From: Sideroxydans sp.
GTDB lineage: Bacteria; Pseudomonadota; Gammaproteobacteria; Burkholderiales; Gallionellaceae
Assembly (NCBI GenBank): GCA_030823965.1
Contig: JAVBYP010000160.1
Coordinates: forward strand, 1 to 5,458
Direction: 5' to 3'
Length of the DNA: 5,458 bases
Part shown: positions 1 through 5,458 of the stretch, piece after piece
Layout of the letters: the number at the start of each line of letters is the position of its first letter
How positions within the stretch are numbered: the stretch's first letter is position 1
Position numbers and translations under genes: made by a program
The notes under the pieces: generated by a model
Told to the model about the DNA's origin: nothing
Database searches by the model: none
Seen by the model: the letters and a program-made list of their open reading frames with translations, nothing else

Positions 1-617
1 GTGCGGACTGTGATGTACTCATCGTGTGTCGCGGTGGTGGCAGTATCGAGGATCTGTGGGCGTTCAATGAGGAAGTGGTGGCGCGCGCCATCGCGGAAAG
101 TCACATCCCTGTGGTGAGCGGAGTCGGGCATGAGACTGATTTCACCATCGCCGATTTCGTGGCCGACCTGCGTGCCGCCACCCCCACTGCAGCAGCGCAA
201 GCCGTCGTGCCAGACGGGCTGGAGTGGCGCCAGCGCTTGCTGCAATTACAAAAACGTTTCTCGCGTGCTACGAATCGTCGTTTCGAGCAGGCGATGCAAC
301 AACTGGATTTCACTCAAAGGCGCTTGGTGCATCCGTCGCAACGCATCCAACTTCAATCCGAGCGCTTGGCGACCGTGCAACAACGCTGGCAACGCGCGAT
401 GGGCCGTAGCTTGGAGCAACGTTTGACACGCCTTTCATCCATGCAGCAGCACTTACAACATCTTGATCCGAGCCAAGTGCTGGCGCGTGGCTATAGCTTG
501 GTGCGAGATGCACAGGGCAAAATCGTTTCCACCAGCCAGCAAGTGGCAGAGGGCGCATCCTTGGACATCACCTTTGCGCAAGGCGGTGTGGGCGTGGTAG
601 TGAGGGAAAAACGCTGA
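1..617 (+). CDS. xseA: Exodeoxyribonuclease VII large subunit, 3' part (5' end outside window)
   Basis: Large subunit of exonuclease VII, the cytoplasmic XseA/XseB nuclease that degrades single-stranded DNA to oligonucleotides in repair. The frame is open from base 3, so the gene begins upstream; the GTG at 24 is an internal Val codon, not a start. About 204 residues are visible, against roughly 450 for the family. They hold the C-terminal half of the catalytic domain: [16 protein letters not shown] (fragment residues 9-24), then [22 protein letters not shown], whose His and Asp (about 43 and 46) match the HxxD reported as essential in E. coli XseA (from memory). After this comes a long Gln/Arg/Leu-rich helical stretch (about 65-150), expected to be the coiled coil that binds XseB. 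It ends with the typical [10 protein letters not shown] beta domain. The stop is TGA at 615-617. No XseB gene is in view. The assignment is secure; only the missing N-terminus is unknown. Confidence 0.96.
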   Translation, partial: ADCDVLIVCRGGGSIEDLWAFNEEVVARAIAESHIPVVSGVGHETDFTIADFVADLRAATPTAAAQAVVPDGLEWRQRLLQLQKRFSRATNRRFEQAMQQLDFTQRRLVHPSQRIQLQSERLATVQQRWQRAMGRSLEQRLTRLSSMQQHLQHLDPSQVLARGYSLVRDAQGKIVSTSQQVAEGASLDITFAQGGVGVVVREKR

Positions 618-680
618 GACCCTCCTTACGAATCAGTTAAAATCCGCGCCCATTCCCGTATCTCAATCCGATTCAGAATC

Positions 681-1580
681 ATGCTCAAACAAATCGCTCT
701 CAAGATCGACGTCGACACTTACCGCGGGACGCGTGAAGGTGTGCCAAGGTTGGTAGAGGTGTTGCAACGTCATCAGGCGCAAGCCAGCTTCTACGTCTCT
801 TTAGGAACAGACCATAGCGGTCGTGCCATCAAGAACATCTTTCGCTCGGGCTTTGTCAGTAAAGCTCGACGTATATCTTCCTATCAACATCACGGATTCA
901 AAACAGCGCTCTACGGTACTTTATTGCCTGCGCCGAACATCGGTGAGAAATGTGCCGATACCTTGCGTGCGGTGCGTGATGCGGGTTTTGAAGTGGGTGT
1001 CCACGCCAACGATAGGTTCTGCTGGCAGGATAAAGTGACAGGCAAGGGCGAGAAGTGGACGCAGCGCGAGATGGACAGAGCCGCTACTCGTTTCAGCGAG
1101 ATATTCGGCCATGCGCCCAAATCGTATGCAGCAGCGGGTTGGCAAACCAACCGTTACGGTCTGCGCCACACCCAACATCTGGGATTCGAGTACAGCTCGG
1201 ATACGCGCGGTACTCACCCCTATCTGCCTACATGGGATGCCGAGATCATTGCTTGTCCGCAACTGCCTACCACACTGCCGACGCTGGACGAACTCATTGG
1301 GCGCGATGGCATCACGGTGGAAAACGTCGCACAAAACCTGTTGGCGATGACGCAGGAACCCTCCGCAACAGGCCATGTATTCACCTTGCATGCGGAACTA
1401 GAAGGTGGATTGTGGCTGCCGATATTCGAGGAGCTGATCAAGGGATGGCAAGCGCAAGGTTACGAGTTGGTCTCGCTACATCGCTATCTGCAAGCATTCA
1501 AAGTCGCCGAGCTGCCGCGCCATGAAGTCAGATTCAGTGCGGTCGCGGGCAGCATCGGAACGTTGGCCACTCAAGCCTAA
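681..1580 (+). CDS. ArnD-like polysaccharide deacetylase-family protein (undecaprenyl-P-sugar deformylase-like)
   Basis: A 299-residue protein of the NodB/polysaccharide-deacetylase superfamily, closest to ArnD, which removes the formyl group from undecaprenyl-phosphate-4-formamido-arabinose during lipid A modification. ArnD hallmarks: LKIDVDTYRGTREGVPRL at the N-terminus (7-24, Asp10 and Asp12), EVGVH (104-108), AAAGW (150-154), SSDTRG (172-177), CPQLPTTLPTLDELIGRD (192-209) and FTLHAELEGG (234-243). Length matches E. coli ArnD (about 296 residues). Two departures from E. coli ArnD: HAWDH is here HANDR (108-112), losing the second His of the family metal triad, and AAGWR is AAGWQ (Gln155). 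The ATG at 681 is chosen because the IDVDT motif then lies as close to the N-terminus as in E. coli. The Shine-Dalgarno is weak. It starts 63 nt after xseA and lies 12 nt before the PAP2 ATG, so the two are probably co-transcribed. No signal peptide is seen, as in cytoplasm-facing ArnD. The family is secure; substrate and activity are open, so I leave out the gene symbol. Confidence 0.88.
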   Translation: MLKQIALKIDVDTYRGTREGVPRLVEVLQRHQAQASFYVSLGTDHSGRAIKNIFRSGFVSKARRISSYQHHGFKTALYGTLLPAPNIGEKCADTLRAVRDAGFEVGVHANDRFCWQDKVTGKGEKWTQREMDRAATRFSEIFGHAPKSYAAAGWQTNRYGLRHTQHLGFEYSSDTRGTHPYLPTWDAEIIACPQLPTTLPTLDELIGRDGITVENVAQNLLAMTQEPSATGHVFTLHAELEGGLWLPIFEELIKGWQAQGYELVSLHRYLQAFKVAELPRHEVRFSAVAGSIGTLATQA

Positions 1581-1592
1581 CCATCAATAGTG

Positions 1593-2366
1593 ATGCGAGA
1601 AGACACTTCATTCGAATTAAAGGCGTGGCGCTGGGGCGTGCCGCTGGTGTCACTCGTTCTGATGTTGTTGCTCTGGGTGTCAGGCGCAAATACGCAAGTC
1701 TTCCTCGCACTGAACCATACTGCATCGAATCTGGGCGATACATTCTGGAGCCATGTCACCGTGCTTGGGGATGTGGTGTCGCTGTTGATCATCTTGCTCA
1801 TGTGCGGGCGTAGGCCACAACTCGTTTGGCATTTCATCCTCGCCGCCTTGTTTGCCATCCTGTGGACGCAAAGCCTCAAATCTCCATTGGGGGTGATGCG
1901 GCCACCCGCTGTGTTGGATATGAGCCAGTTCCATCTCATTGGTGAGGCCTTCATGGGGAACTCATTCCCTTCCGGTCATACCACCACTATCTTCTTGATC
2001 GCTGGTGTGCTGTGTTTGCACCGATTCCCTATGTCCTTCAAGTTGGGCATGCTGGGATTAGCGATCTTGGTCGGTTTGTCGCGCATCGCTTGCGGAGTTC
2101 ATTGGCCGCTGGATGTATTGGGCGGTGCGTTCGGCGGCTGGCTGGCAGCGGCCGCAGGTGAGTGGGTGAGTTTGCGTTGGAAAGCTGGCTTGCACGTCAA
2201 CTTCCAACGCGCGATGGCGATACTCCTGACGGTTGTCGCGCTTTGGATCATCTTCCGTGACACCAAAGAGTTCGTGACGACCGTCCCCTTTCAAATACTC
2301 TTAACCACACTGGCTATCGGCTTTTCGGTCCCGTCTTTATTGCGATTGTTCGGGTATAAACGCTAA
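1593..2366 (+). CDS. PAP2-family integral membrane phosphatase
   Basis: A 257-residue inner-membrane lipid-phosphate phosphatase of the type 2 phosphatidic acid phosphatase family (relatives: PgpB, LpxE/LpxF-like and UppP-like enzymes). All three catalytic motifs are intact: K96-x6-R103-P104 (KSPLGVMRP), P126-S-G-H129 (PSGHTTT) and S163-R164-x5-H170-x3-D174 (SRIACGVHWPLD). His170 is the expected nucleophile and His129 the proton donor. Hydrophobic segments near 14-30, 60-71, 77-92, 130-145, 151-166, 173-192, 208-221 and 231-250 suggest six to eight membrane helices, with the active site expected on the periplasmic side. Two adjacent starts are possible: GTG at 1590 or ATG at 1593. I prefer the ATG; either way there is no good Shine-Dalgarno, and the 12-nt gap from the preceding stop suggests translational coupling to the ArnD-like gene. 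The substrate cannot be read from sequence; undecaprenyl pyrophosphate, a lipid A phosphate or a phospholipid are all possible. Family call certain, function generic. Confidence 0.92.
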   Translation: MREDTSFELKAWRWGVPLVSLVLMLLLWVSGANTQVFLALNHTASNLGDTFWSHVTVLGDVVSLLIILLMCGRRPQLVWHFILAALFAILWTQSLKSPLGVMRPPAVLDMSQFHLIGEAFMGNSFPSGHTTTIFLIAGVLCLHRFPMSFKLGMLGLAILVGLSRIACGVHWPLDVLGGAFGGWLAAAAGEWVSLRWKAGLHVNFQRAMAILLTVVALWIIFRDTKEFVTTVPFQILLTTLAIGFSVPSLLRLFGYKR

Positions 2367-2409
2367 AGAAACGCCAAGCTATGCCGTTAAAGACGTCGTA
2401 GCGGTGAAT

Positions 2410-2414
2410 GGAGG
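2410..2414 (+). promoter_or_regulatory. Shine-Dalgarno GGAGG that sets the HDOD gene start
   Basis: GGAGG sits 7 nt before ATG 2422. This is the strongest + strand ribosome site seen ahead of a gene here, and it rules out the in-frame GTG at 2404, which would place the site inside the coding region. Confidence 0.8.
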
Positions 2415-2421
2415 TTGTGCG

Positions 2422-3270
2422 ATGTCTGAAAACGATTCGATCAAATTGAAGCAGTGGGTGGCGAAGCTTTCGTCCGCCGATATACCTGTGTTGAAACAGA
2501 CCGCACGCGACCTTGCCACCTTGCACGAGAATGAAAACAAACTCAGCGCGCGCAATGTGGAGAACGCCATTGCCGCCGACCCGATGATGACAGTGAAGTT
2601 GCTGCGCTATCTGCAGCAACACAAACGTCGGAGTCAAACCAATGAGGTCGTTCAAGTCGAGCAAGCATTGATCATGCTCGGCGTAGAGGTCTTTTATACC
2701 AAGGTTCCCGCAGCTCCCTTGGTGCAAGAGGCATTGGCTGGGCAGACCGAGGCATTGATCCAACTACTCCACGTGATCCATCGAGGCCATCGTGCTTCGA
2801 ATTACGCCAGAGACTGGGCGATACGCCTGAACAACATGCACTTCGAAGAGGTGCGTATCGCGGCCTTGTTGCACGACTTGGCTGAGATATTGATGTGGTG
2901 TTTCGCGCCGCAAGACATGCTCAAGATTCGCGCGATGCAACAGAAAGATAAGGCGTTACGTAGCCGTGCTGTACAAGAACAAGTGCTGGGTTTTGCTTTG
3001 AGTGACCTGCAACAAGAGTTGATCAAAGAATGGTCATTGCCTCAACTACTCTTGACGCTGATGGACGATGGCAATGCAAGGCAGATACAGGTGCGCAACG
3101 TCGTATTGGCGGTCAATCTGGCGCGTCATTCAGCCAATGGCTGGAACGACGCAGCCTTGCCAGATGACTACAAGGAGTTGGGCGAGTTGCTTCGTATCTC
3201 GCCAGCCGATGCGATGATATTGGTCGTGCCTGAAGGAGGCGCGGCTTGTGATCTGACCAAGCCGCACTAA
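2422..3270 (+). CDS. Stand-alone HDOD-domain protein (putative signal transduction)
   Basis: A 282-residue soluble protein made almost entirely of an HDOD domain, the HD-related output domain found in many proteobacterial regulators. Visible family features are the helical N-terminus (about 8-45), the segment ENAIAADPMMTVKLLRYLQ (47-65) that resembles the typical xxDPxLTxKLLRxxN motif, EQALIMLGVE (80-89), and AALLHDLAEILMWCFAP (147-163) with the His151-Asp152 pair. HDOD proteins lack the full set of HD phosphohydrolase metal ligands and are generally thought non-enzymatic, acting as scaffolds in signalling, motility or cell-cycle control. There is no receiver, GGDEF, EAL or kinase domain, no transmembrane segment and no signal peptide, so the partner must be encoded elsewhere. 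ATG 2422 is chosen over GTG 2404 because of the GGAGG at 2410-2414. The gene lies 55 nt after the PAP2 gene and could be a readthrough member of the same transcript, but its own strong ribosome site suggests independent expression. Its stop lies 3 nt from the stop of the opposing DUF302 gene. Confidence 0.85.
   Translation: MSENDSIKLKQWVAKLSSADIPVLKQTARDLATLHENENKLSARNVENAIAADPMMTVKLLRYLQQHKRRSQTNEVVQVEQALIMLGVEVFYTKVPAAPLVQEALAGQTEALIQLLHVIHRGHRASNYARDWAIRLNNMHFEEVRIAALLHDLAEILMWCFAPQDMLKIRAMQQKDKALRSRAVQEQVLGFALSDLQQELIKEWSLPQLLLTLMDDGNARQIQVRNVVLAVNLARHSANGWNDAALPDDYKELGELLRISPADAMILVVPEGGAACDLTKPH
3241..3265. terminator. Stem-loop at the convergent junction, possible terminator
   Basis: GCGGCTTG (3241-3248) and CAAGCCGC (3258-3265) form a perfect 8-bp GC-rich stem with a 9-nt loop, within the last codons of the HDOD gene and just before its stop. 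The tail on the + strand is only weakly T-rich (the run GTTT at 3271-3274), and on the - strand there is no T run, so this is not a canonical intrinsic terminator. Its position between two convergent genes with only 3 nt between their stops makes a role in ending or stabilising the 3' end of one or both transcripts plausible. Confidence 0.4.
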
Positions 3271-3273
3271 GTT

Positions 3274-3660
3274 TCAAACGTTCTGTATGGCACGCTCTAT
3301 CTTAGCGTCGGCTTCGGTAGCCAGTGCGATCAACTTAGCATCCCCCAACACTTTCATCATTCCAGTAGGCTTGGCGAACTCGATGGATTGTTTGCCTGCA
3401 GCCACTTCACGGATCACCGCGTTGCAAGGCAACAGACTCGCCACATCACTGTTCGCTGTATAAGCCTCGTAAGCCAACATCGGATTACATGCACCAAGAA
3501 TGACGGTCGGGATGATGTCCTTGCCTGTCTTGTCCTTGATCTTGCTGTGCATATCGATGCGGGTCAGGATGCCGAAACCTTCCGCTGCCAAGGCCTTGGT
3601 CGCGCGGTCGATAGCGTTGTCGAAAGTGTCAGAGATCTCGCGTTTGAAGTTGATGCTCAT
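3274..3660 (-). CDS. DUF302 domain protein
   Basis: A 128-residue protein consisting of one DUF302 domain. The family's recognisable elements are present: GFGILTRIDMHSKIKDKTG (28-46), the ILGACNPMLAYEA segment (54-66) and LLPCNAVIRE (76-85), with Cys58 and Cys79 at the two conserved CN positions. No signal peptide or membrane segment is seen, so it is probably cytoplasmic. The biochemical function of the family is not established; the paired Cys residues invite ideas of metal or redox chemistry, but nothing here proves that. ATG 3660 is supported by a GGGAG ribosome site 8 nt upstream (3669-3673 on the + coordinate scale). It begins 36 nt after the miaA stop on the same strand, so it may be the last gene of a mutL-miaA-DUF302 transcript, though an AT-rich gap with a small dyad leaves room for its own promoter. 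Its 3' end abuts the convergent HDOD gene. The domain call is firm; the role is unknown. Confidence 0.88.
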   Translation of the reverse strand: MSINFKREISDTFDNAIDRATKALAAEGFGILTRIDMHSKIKDKTGKDIIPTVILGACNPMLAYEAYTANSDVASLLPCNAVIREVAAGKQSIEFAKPTGMMKVLGDAKLIALATEADAKIERAIQNV

Positions 3661-3668
3661 GGTTGGAG

Positions 3669-3673
3669 CTCCC
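3669..3673 (-). promoter_or_regulatory. Ribosome-binding site GGGAG of the DUF302 gene
   Basis: On the - strand GGGAG lies 8 nt before ATG 3660. A good site this close after miaA suggests the DUF302 gene is translated independently rather than by coupling. Confidence 0.7.
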
Positions 3674-3680
3674 GATAAAT

Positions 3681-3696
3681 ATTAGAAAGTGCTAAT
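3681..3696. promoter_or_regulatory. Small AT-rich dyad between miaA and the DUF302 gene
   Basis: ATTAG (3681-3685), a 6-nt spacer and CTAAT (3692-3696) form a perfect 5-bp inverted repeat immediately after the miaA stop, inside an AT-rich patch unlike the surrounding sequence. Reading on the - strand, TAATAT falls within it and resembles a -10 box, but no matching -35 is visible at 16-18 nt. The right arm plus flank (AAGTGCTAA, 3687-3695) also resembles one half of the heat-shock CIRCE operator, but the partner half is absent. It may be an operator or promoter remnant, or chance. Confidence 0.22.
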
Positions 3697-4626
3697 TTAC
3701 TTGGTTTCGATGAGTCGAGCAACCTGTTCTGCCAAATCAGGGGAAAGACAGTCGAACTCGATGCTGTCCGGCATGGACCTTAACCATGTGAGTTGGCGTT
3801 TCGCCAATTGGCGTGTGGCAGCGATGCCTTTCTCGGATAGTTCTGCTTTTGAGATCTCACCTTCCATGAATTCCCACGCTTGGCGATAGCCAACGCAGCG
3901 CATCGAAGTCATGTCGCGATGCAAATCGTACTTGTCGCGCAGGCCACGTAACTCGTCCACTAATCCATCTTTCAGCATCTGCTCGAAGCGCACCGCGATG
4001 CGTTGATGCAATACCGCGCGGTCGGAAGGGATTAGGGCGATGGGAGTGATGGCGTAGGGCAGCGGGTCCTGCTCCTGATGTTTGATGAGCTCCGACATCG
4101 GCTTACCTGACACGAGGAATATCTCCATCGCACGTTGCACACGCTGCGTGTCGGTGGAATGCAAACGTGCGGCAGTCTCGGCATCCACCTGTGCCAATTT
4201 GGCGTGCAGATGTTCGATGCCGTGCTGGGCGATCTCCGCATCCAGTTGTTCACGCAACGCGGCATCCGCCTGCGGCAGTGGACTCAAGCCTTCGCGCAAT
4301 GCTTTGAAGTACAACATTGTGCCGCCCACCAGCAGCGGCATCTTGCCGCGCGCGGTGATGTCCGCCATCAAGCGCAGCGCGCCTTTGCGGAAAGCAGCAG
4401 CGGAATACGCTTCGGTCGGATCAATGATGTCGATCAAGTGATGCGGTGCGCGGGTGAGTGTGGCGGCATCCGGCTTGGCGGTGCCGATGTCCATGTCGCG
4501 GAACACCAGCGCGGAATCCACACTGATGAGTTCCACGGGCATGCGCTGCACCAGCTCGACAGCCACACCCGTCTTGCCGCTGGCAGTGGGGCCCATGAGG
4601 AAGATGGCGGGGGGTAATGACTTCAT
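3697..4626 (-). CDS. miaA: tRNA dimethylallyltransferase
   Basis: A 309-residue cytoplasmic enzyme (E. coli MiaA is 316) that transfers the dimethylallyl group from DMAPP to N6 of adenosine 37 in tRNAs reading codons that start with U, the first step to ms2i6A. Sequence evidence: the P-loop-like GPTASGKT (12-19) that holds the prenyl diphosphate, [16 protein letters not shown] (37-52) with the catalytic Asp37, [18 protein letters not shown] (62-79), [13 protein letters not shown] (98-110), [11 protein letters not shown] (160-170), [17 protein letters not shown] (242-258) and [14 protein letters not shown] (271-284). The start is ATG 4626, which overlaps the mutL TGA as ATGA. A longer in-frame reading from 4698 would add 24 residues lying inside mutL and not resembling MiaA, so it is rejected. 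There is no strong Shine-Dalgarno before 4626, which fits translational coupling to mutL. mutL-miaA adjacency is common in proteobacteria; here hfq does not follow, and a DUF302 gene does. The protein looks complete and functional. Confidence 0.97.
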   Translation of the reverse strand: MKSLPPAIFLMGPTASGKTGVAVELVQRMPVELISVDSALVFRDMDIGTAKPDAATLTRAPHHLIDIIDPTEAYSAAAFRKGALRLMADITARGKMPLLVGGTMLYFKALREGLSPLPQADAALREQLDAEIAQHGIEHLHAKLAQVDAETAARLHSTDTQRVQRAMEIFLVSGKPMSELIKHQEQDPLPYAITPIALIPSDRAVLHQRIAVRFEQMLKDGLVDELRGLRDKYDLHRDMTSMRCVGYRQAWEFMEGEISKAELSEKGIAATRQLAKRQLTWLRSMPDSIEFDCLSPDLAEQVARLIETK

Positions 4627-5458
4627 TTGCCGCGCATGAACATAGCATCCAACTCGTCCACCGTGATCTGAAACCAAGTCGGTCTGCCGTGGTTGCATTG
4701 GTCGGCGCGTTCGGTCTGTTCCATCTCGCGCAGGATGGCGTTCATCTCGGGCAGCGAAAGTTGCTGGTTGGCGCGCACGGCGGAATGGCAGGCGAGGGTT
4801 GCGAGCAGTTCGTTGCGGCGTTCCGTGAGTGCGCGTGAAGCGCCGAAATCACGCAGTTCGTGCAGCACTTCTTTGGCGGCGGCTTCGGCTTTGGATTGTT
4901 TCAACATCGCGGGCATGGAACGCACGGCCAATGTGGTGGGCGAGAGCGGGGCGATGTCGAAGCCGAGTCTTAACAGTGCTTCCTGTTCGTCTTCCACGGT
5001 GGCGACATCCAAGGTGTCTGCCGCGAAGCTCACTGGAATGAGCAATGGTTGTGTCGGCATCTGTTGTGCGTCGAATGCGGTCTTGAGCCGTTCGTACACG
5101 ATGCGTTCGTGTGCGGCGTGCATGTCCACCACGATGAGGCCCTGCTGGTTCTGCGCGAGGATGTAGATGCCGGAGAGTTGGCCTAGGGCGAAGCCTAGAG
5201 GATGCTCTTGTTGGGATCGAGGATTTTGGATCGAGGATTGAGCAGAGCAGCGAGGTTCATCGCTGTTGCTTACTCGATCCTCCGTCCTAGTGCCTAACGC
5301 CTGACTTTGTGATTCCCATACGCGATAGGTCGCTTGCTGTTCGGCTGCGCCAAAGCGGATGGGTTGCTGTTCCGCAAAATAGGGCGCGCGAGTTTCTTCA
5401 ACTTCGGTAGGTGTTGCTTCGGCTGCGGAGGGCGATTGTTTCATCGTTGCGCTCAATG
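4623..5458 (-). CDS. mutL: DNA mismatch repair protein MutL, C-terminal part (5' end outside window)
   Basis: C-terminal linker and dimerization/endonuclease domain of MutL, the mismatch-repair mediator that links MutS to strand incision. The frame is open to the window edge; the codon at 5454-5456 is TTG inside the gene, not a start, and the N-terminal GHKL ATPase lies outside. Numbering residue 1 from that codon, residues 1-84 are a low-complexity linker and 85-277 the folded domain. It carries endonuclease-type motifs: [12 protein letters not shown] (111-122, fitting DxHAx2Ex4E), the probable beta-clamp-binding QPLLIP (136-141), ACHSAVRAN (222-230), CNHGRPTW (254-261) and FMR (273-275). 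This set marks the nicking MutL type found in organisms without MutH, unlike E. coli; the usual Gln of DQHA is Met here, which is not a metal ligand. The TGA at 4623-4625 overlaps the miaA ATG. The linker contains a palindromic, repeat-like DNA segment (see the repeat entry). Confidence 0.96.
   Translation of the reverse strand, partial: LSATMKQSPSAAEATPTEVEETRAPYFAEQQPIRFGAAEQQATYRVWESQSQALGTRTEDRVSNSDEPRCSAQSSIQNPRSQQEHPLGFALGQLSGIYILAQNQQGLIVVDMHAAHERIVYERLKTAFDAQQMPTQPLLIPVSFAADTLDVATVEDEQEALLRLGFDIAPLSPTTLAVRSMPAMLKQSKAEAAAKEVLHELRDFGASRALTERRNELLATLACHSAVRANQQLSLPEMNAILREMEQTERADQCNHGRPTWFQITVDELDAMFMRGK
5214..5290. repeat. Palindromic repeat-like element inside the mutL linker
   Basis: A 12-bp direct repeat, GGATCGAGGATT, occurs at 5214-5225 and 5228-5239. 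Around it is an imperfect palindrome at 5220-5288 with nested arms: AGGA (5220-5223) with TCCT (5285-5288), GGATCGAG (5228-5235) with CTCGATCC (5273-5280), AGCA (5241-5244) with TGCT (5267-5270), and CAGCGA (5248-5253) with TCGCTG (5260-5265) closing on a 6-nt loop. That is 22 pairs with small interior loops. The segment encodes roughly MutL fragment residues 57-81, a Ser/Asp/Arg/Gln-rich stretch, in frame and without stops. A CTAG tetranucleotide lies at its edge (5287-5290), with two more at 5183-5186 and 5195-5198. The structure resembles a REP/MITE-type small dispersed repeat that has landed in a tolerant linker. No second copy is visible in this window, so the repeat status is inferred from structure alone. 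Confidence 0.5.

Noticed and set aside
597..629. Imperfect hairpin at the end of xseA as a terminator
   Set aside because: GAGGG (602-606) can pair with CCCTC (620-624), and GTA with TAC further out, but the loop is 13 nt and no T run follows, so it does not look like an intrinsic terminator.
618..680. Promoter for the ArnD-like gene in the 63-nt gap
   Set aside because: TAAAAT at 638-643 resembles a -10 box, but no acceptable -35 is seen 16-18 nt upstream. A promoter may exist, but the sequence alone does not support calling it.
921..1391. 156-residue - strand open frame opposite the ArnD-like gene, and a + strand one at 1055-1525
   Set aside because: Both overlap a gene with clear family motifs along its whole length and show no domain features of their own.
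2404..2421. GTG 2404 as the HDOD gene start
   Set aside because: It would put the GGAGG ribosome site at 2410-2414 inside the gene; ATG 2422 lies 7 nt after that site.
3687..3695. CIRCE heat-shock operator (TTAGCACTC-N9-GAGTGCTAA)
   Set aside because: Only one half-site is approximated (AAGTGCTAA); the expected partner half 9 nt away is absent.
4082..4617. Long + strand open frames opposite miaA, and others opposite mutL
   Set aside because: They are antisense shadows of strongly conserved miaA and mutL, Cys/Ser/Arg-rich, with no recognisable domain or ribosome site.
4627..4698. Longer N-terminus for MiaA, starting at 4698
   Set aside because: The extra 24 residues lie in another frame of the conserved MutL C-terminus and do not resemble MiaA. 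The ATG at 4626 gives the standard [19 protein letters not shown] start and an ATGA overlap with mutL.

Overview
The window comes from a bacterial chromosome, most likely a betaproteobacterium. The arguments are the MutL and MiaA sequence style (MutL endonuclease signature with [12 protein letters not shown], MiaA with [16 protein letters not shown]), the XseA signature [19 protein letters not shown], and a moderate GC content with dense, mostly operonic packing. A Nitrosomonadales/Gallionellaceae-type host is my best guess. That is recollection-based inference, not something the sequence proves.

Layout. The left half reads on the + strand: the 3' part of xseA (exonuclease VII large subunit), then an ArnD-like carbohydrate deformylase/deacetylase, a PAP2-family membrane phosphatase that follows it after about 12 nt, and a stand-alone HDOD-domain protein with a strong Shine-Dalgarno. 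The right half reads on the - strand: the 3' part of mutL, miaA overlapping mutL by 4 nt (ATGA), and a DUF302 protein 36 nt after miaA. The two halves converge tail to tail, with only 3 nt between the HDOD and DUF302 stop codons. A perfect 8-bp GC-rich stem-loop lies in the last codons of the HDOD gene. There is no gene-free stretch over 300 bases; the largest gap is the 63 nt between xseA and the arnD-like gene.

How the genes fit together. xseA and mutL (DNA repair) and miaA (tRNA modification) are housekeeping genes in ordinary contexts. The ArnD-like/PAP2 pair looks like a small envelope or lipid-carrier module: one enzyme family acts on undecaprenyl-phosphate-linked sugars and the other on lipid phosphates. 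No other arn genes are in view. The HDOD protein is a probable regulatory scaffold with no visible output domain. The DUF302 protein is of unknown function.

I see no mobile element with a transposase, no CRISPR array, no RNA gene and no convincing new defence or metabolic system. The points most worth a second look are: (1) the ArnD-like protein, which has lost a metal-ligand-position His and a conserved Arg relative to E. coli ArnD; (2) an imperfect palindrome of about 69 bp, with a 12-bp direct repeat and clustered CTAG tetranucleotides, sitting in frame in the MutL interdomain linker, which looks like a small dispersed repeat tolerated inside a coding region; and (3) the ArnD-like/PAP2 coupling outside an arn operon.
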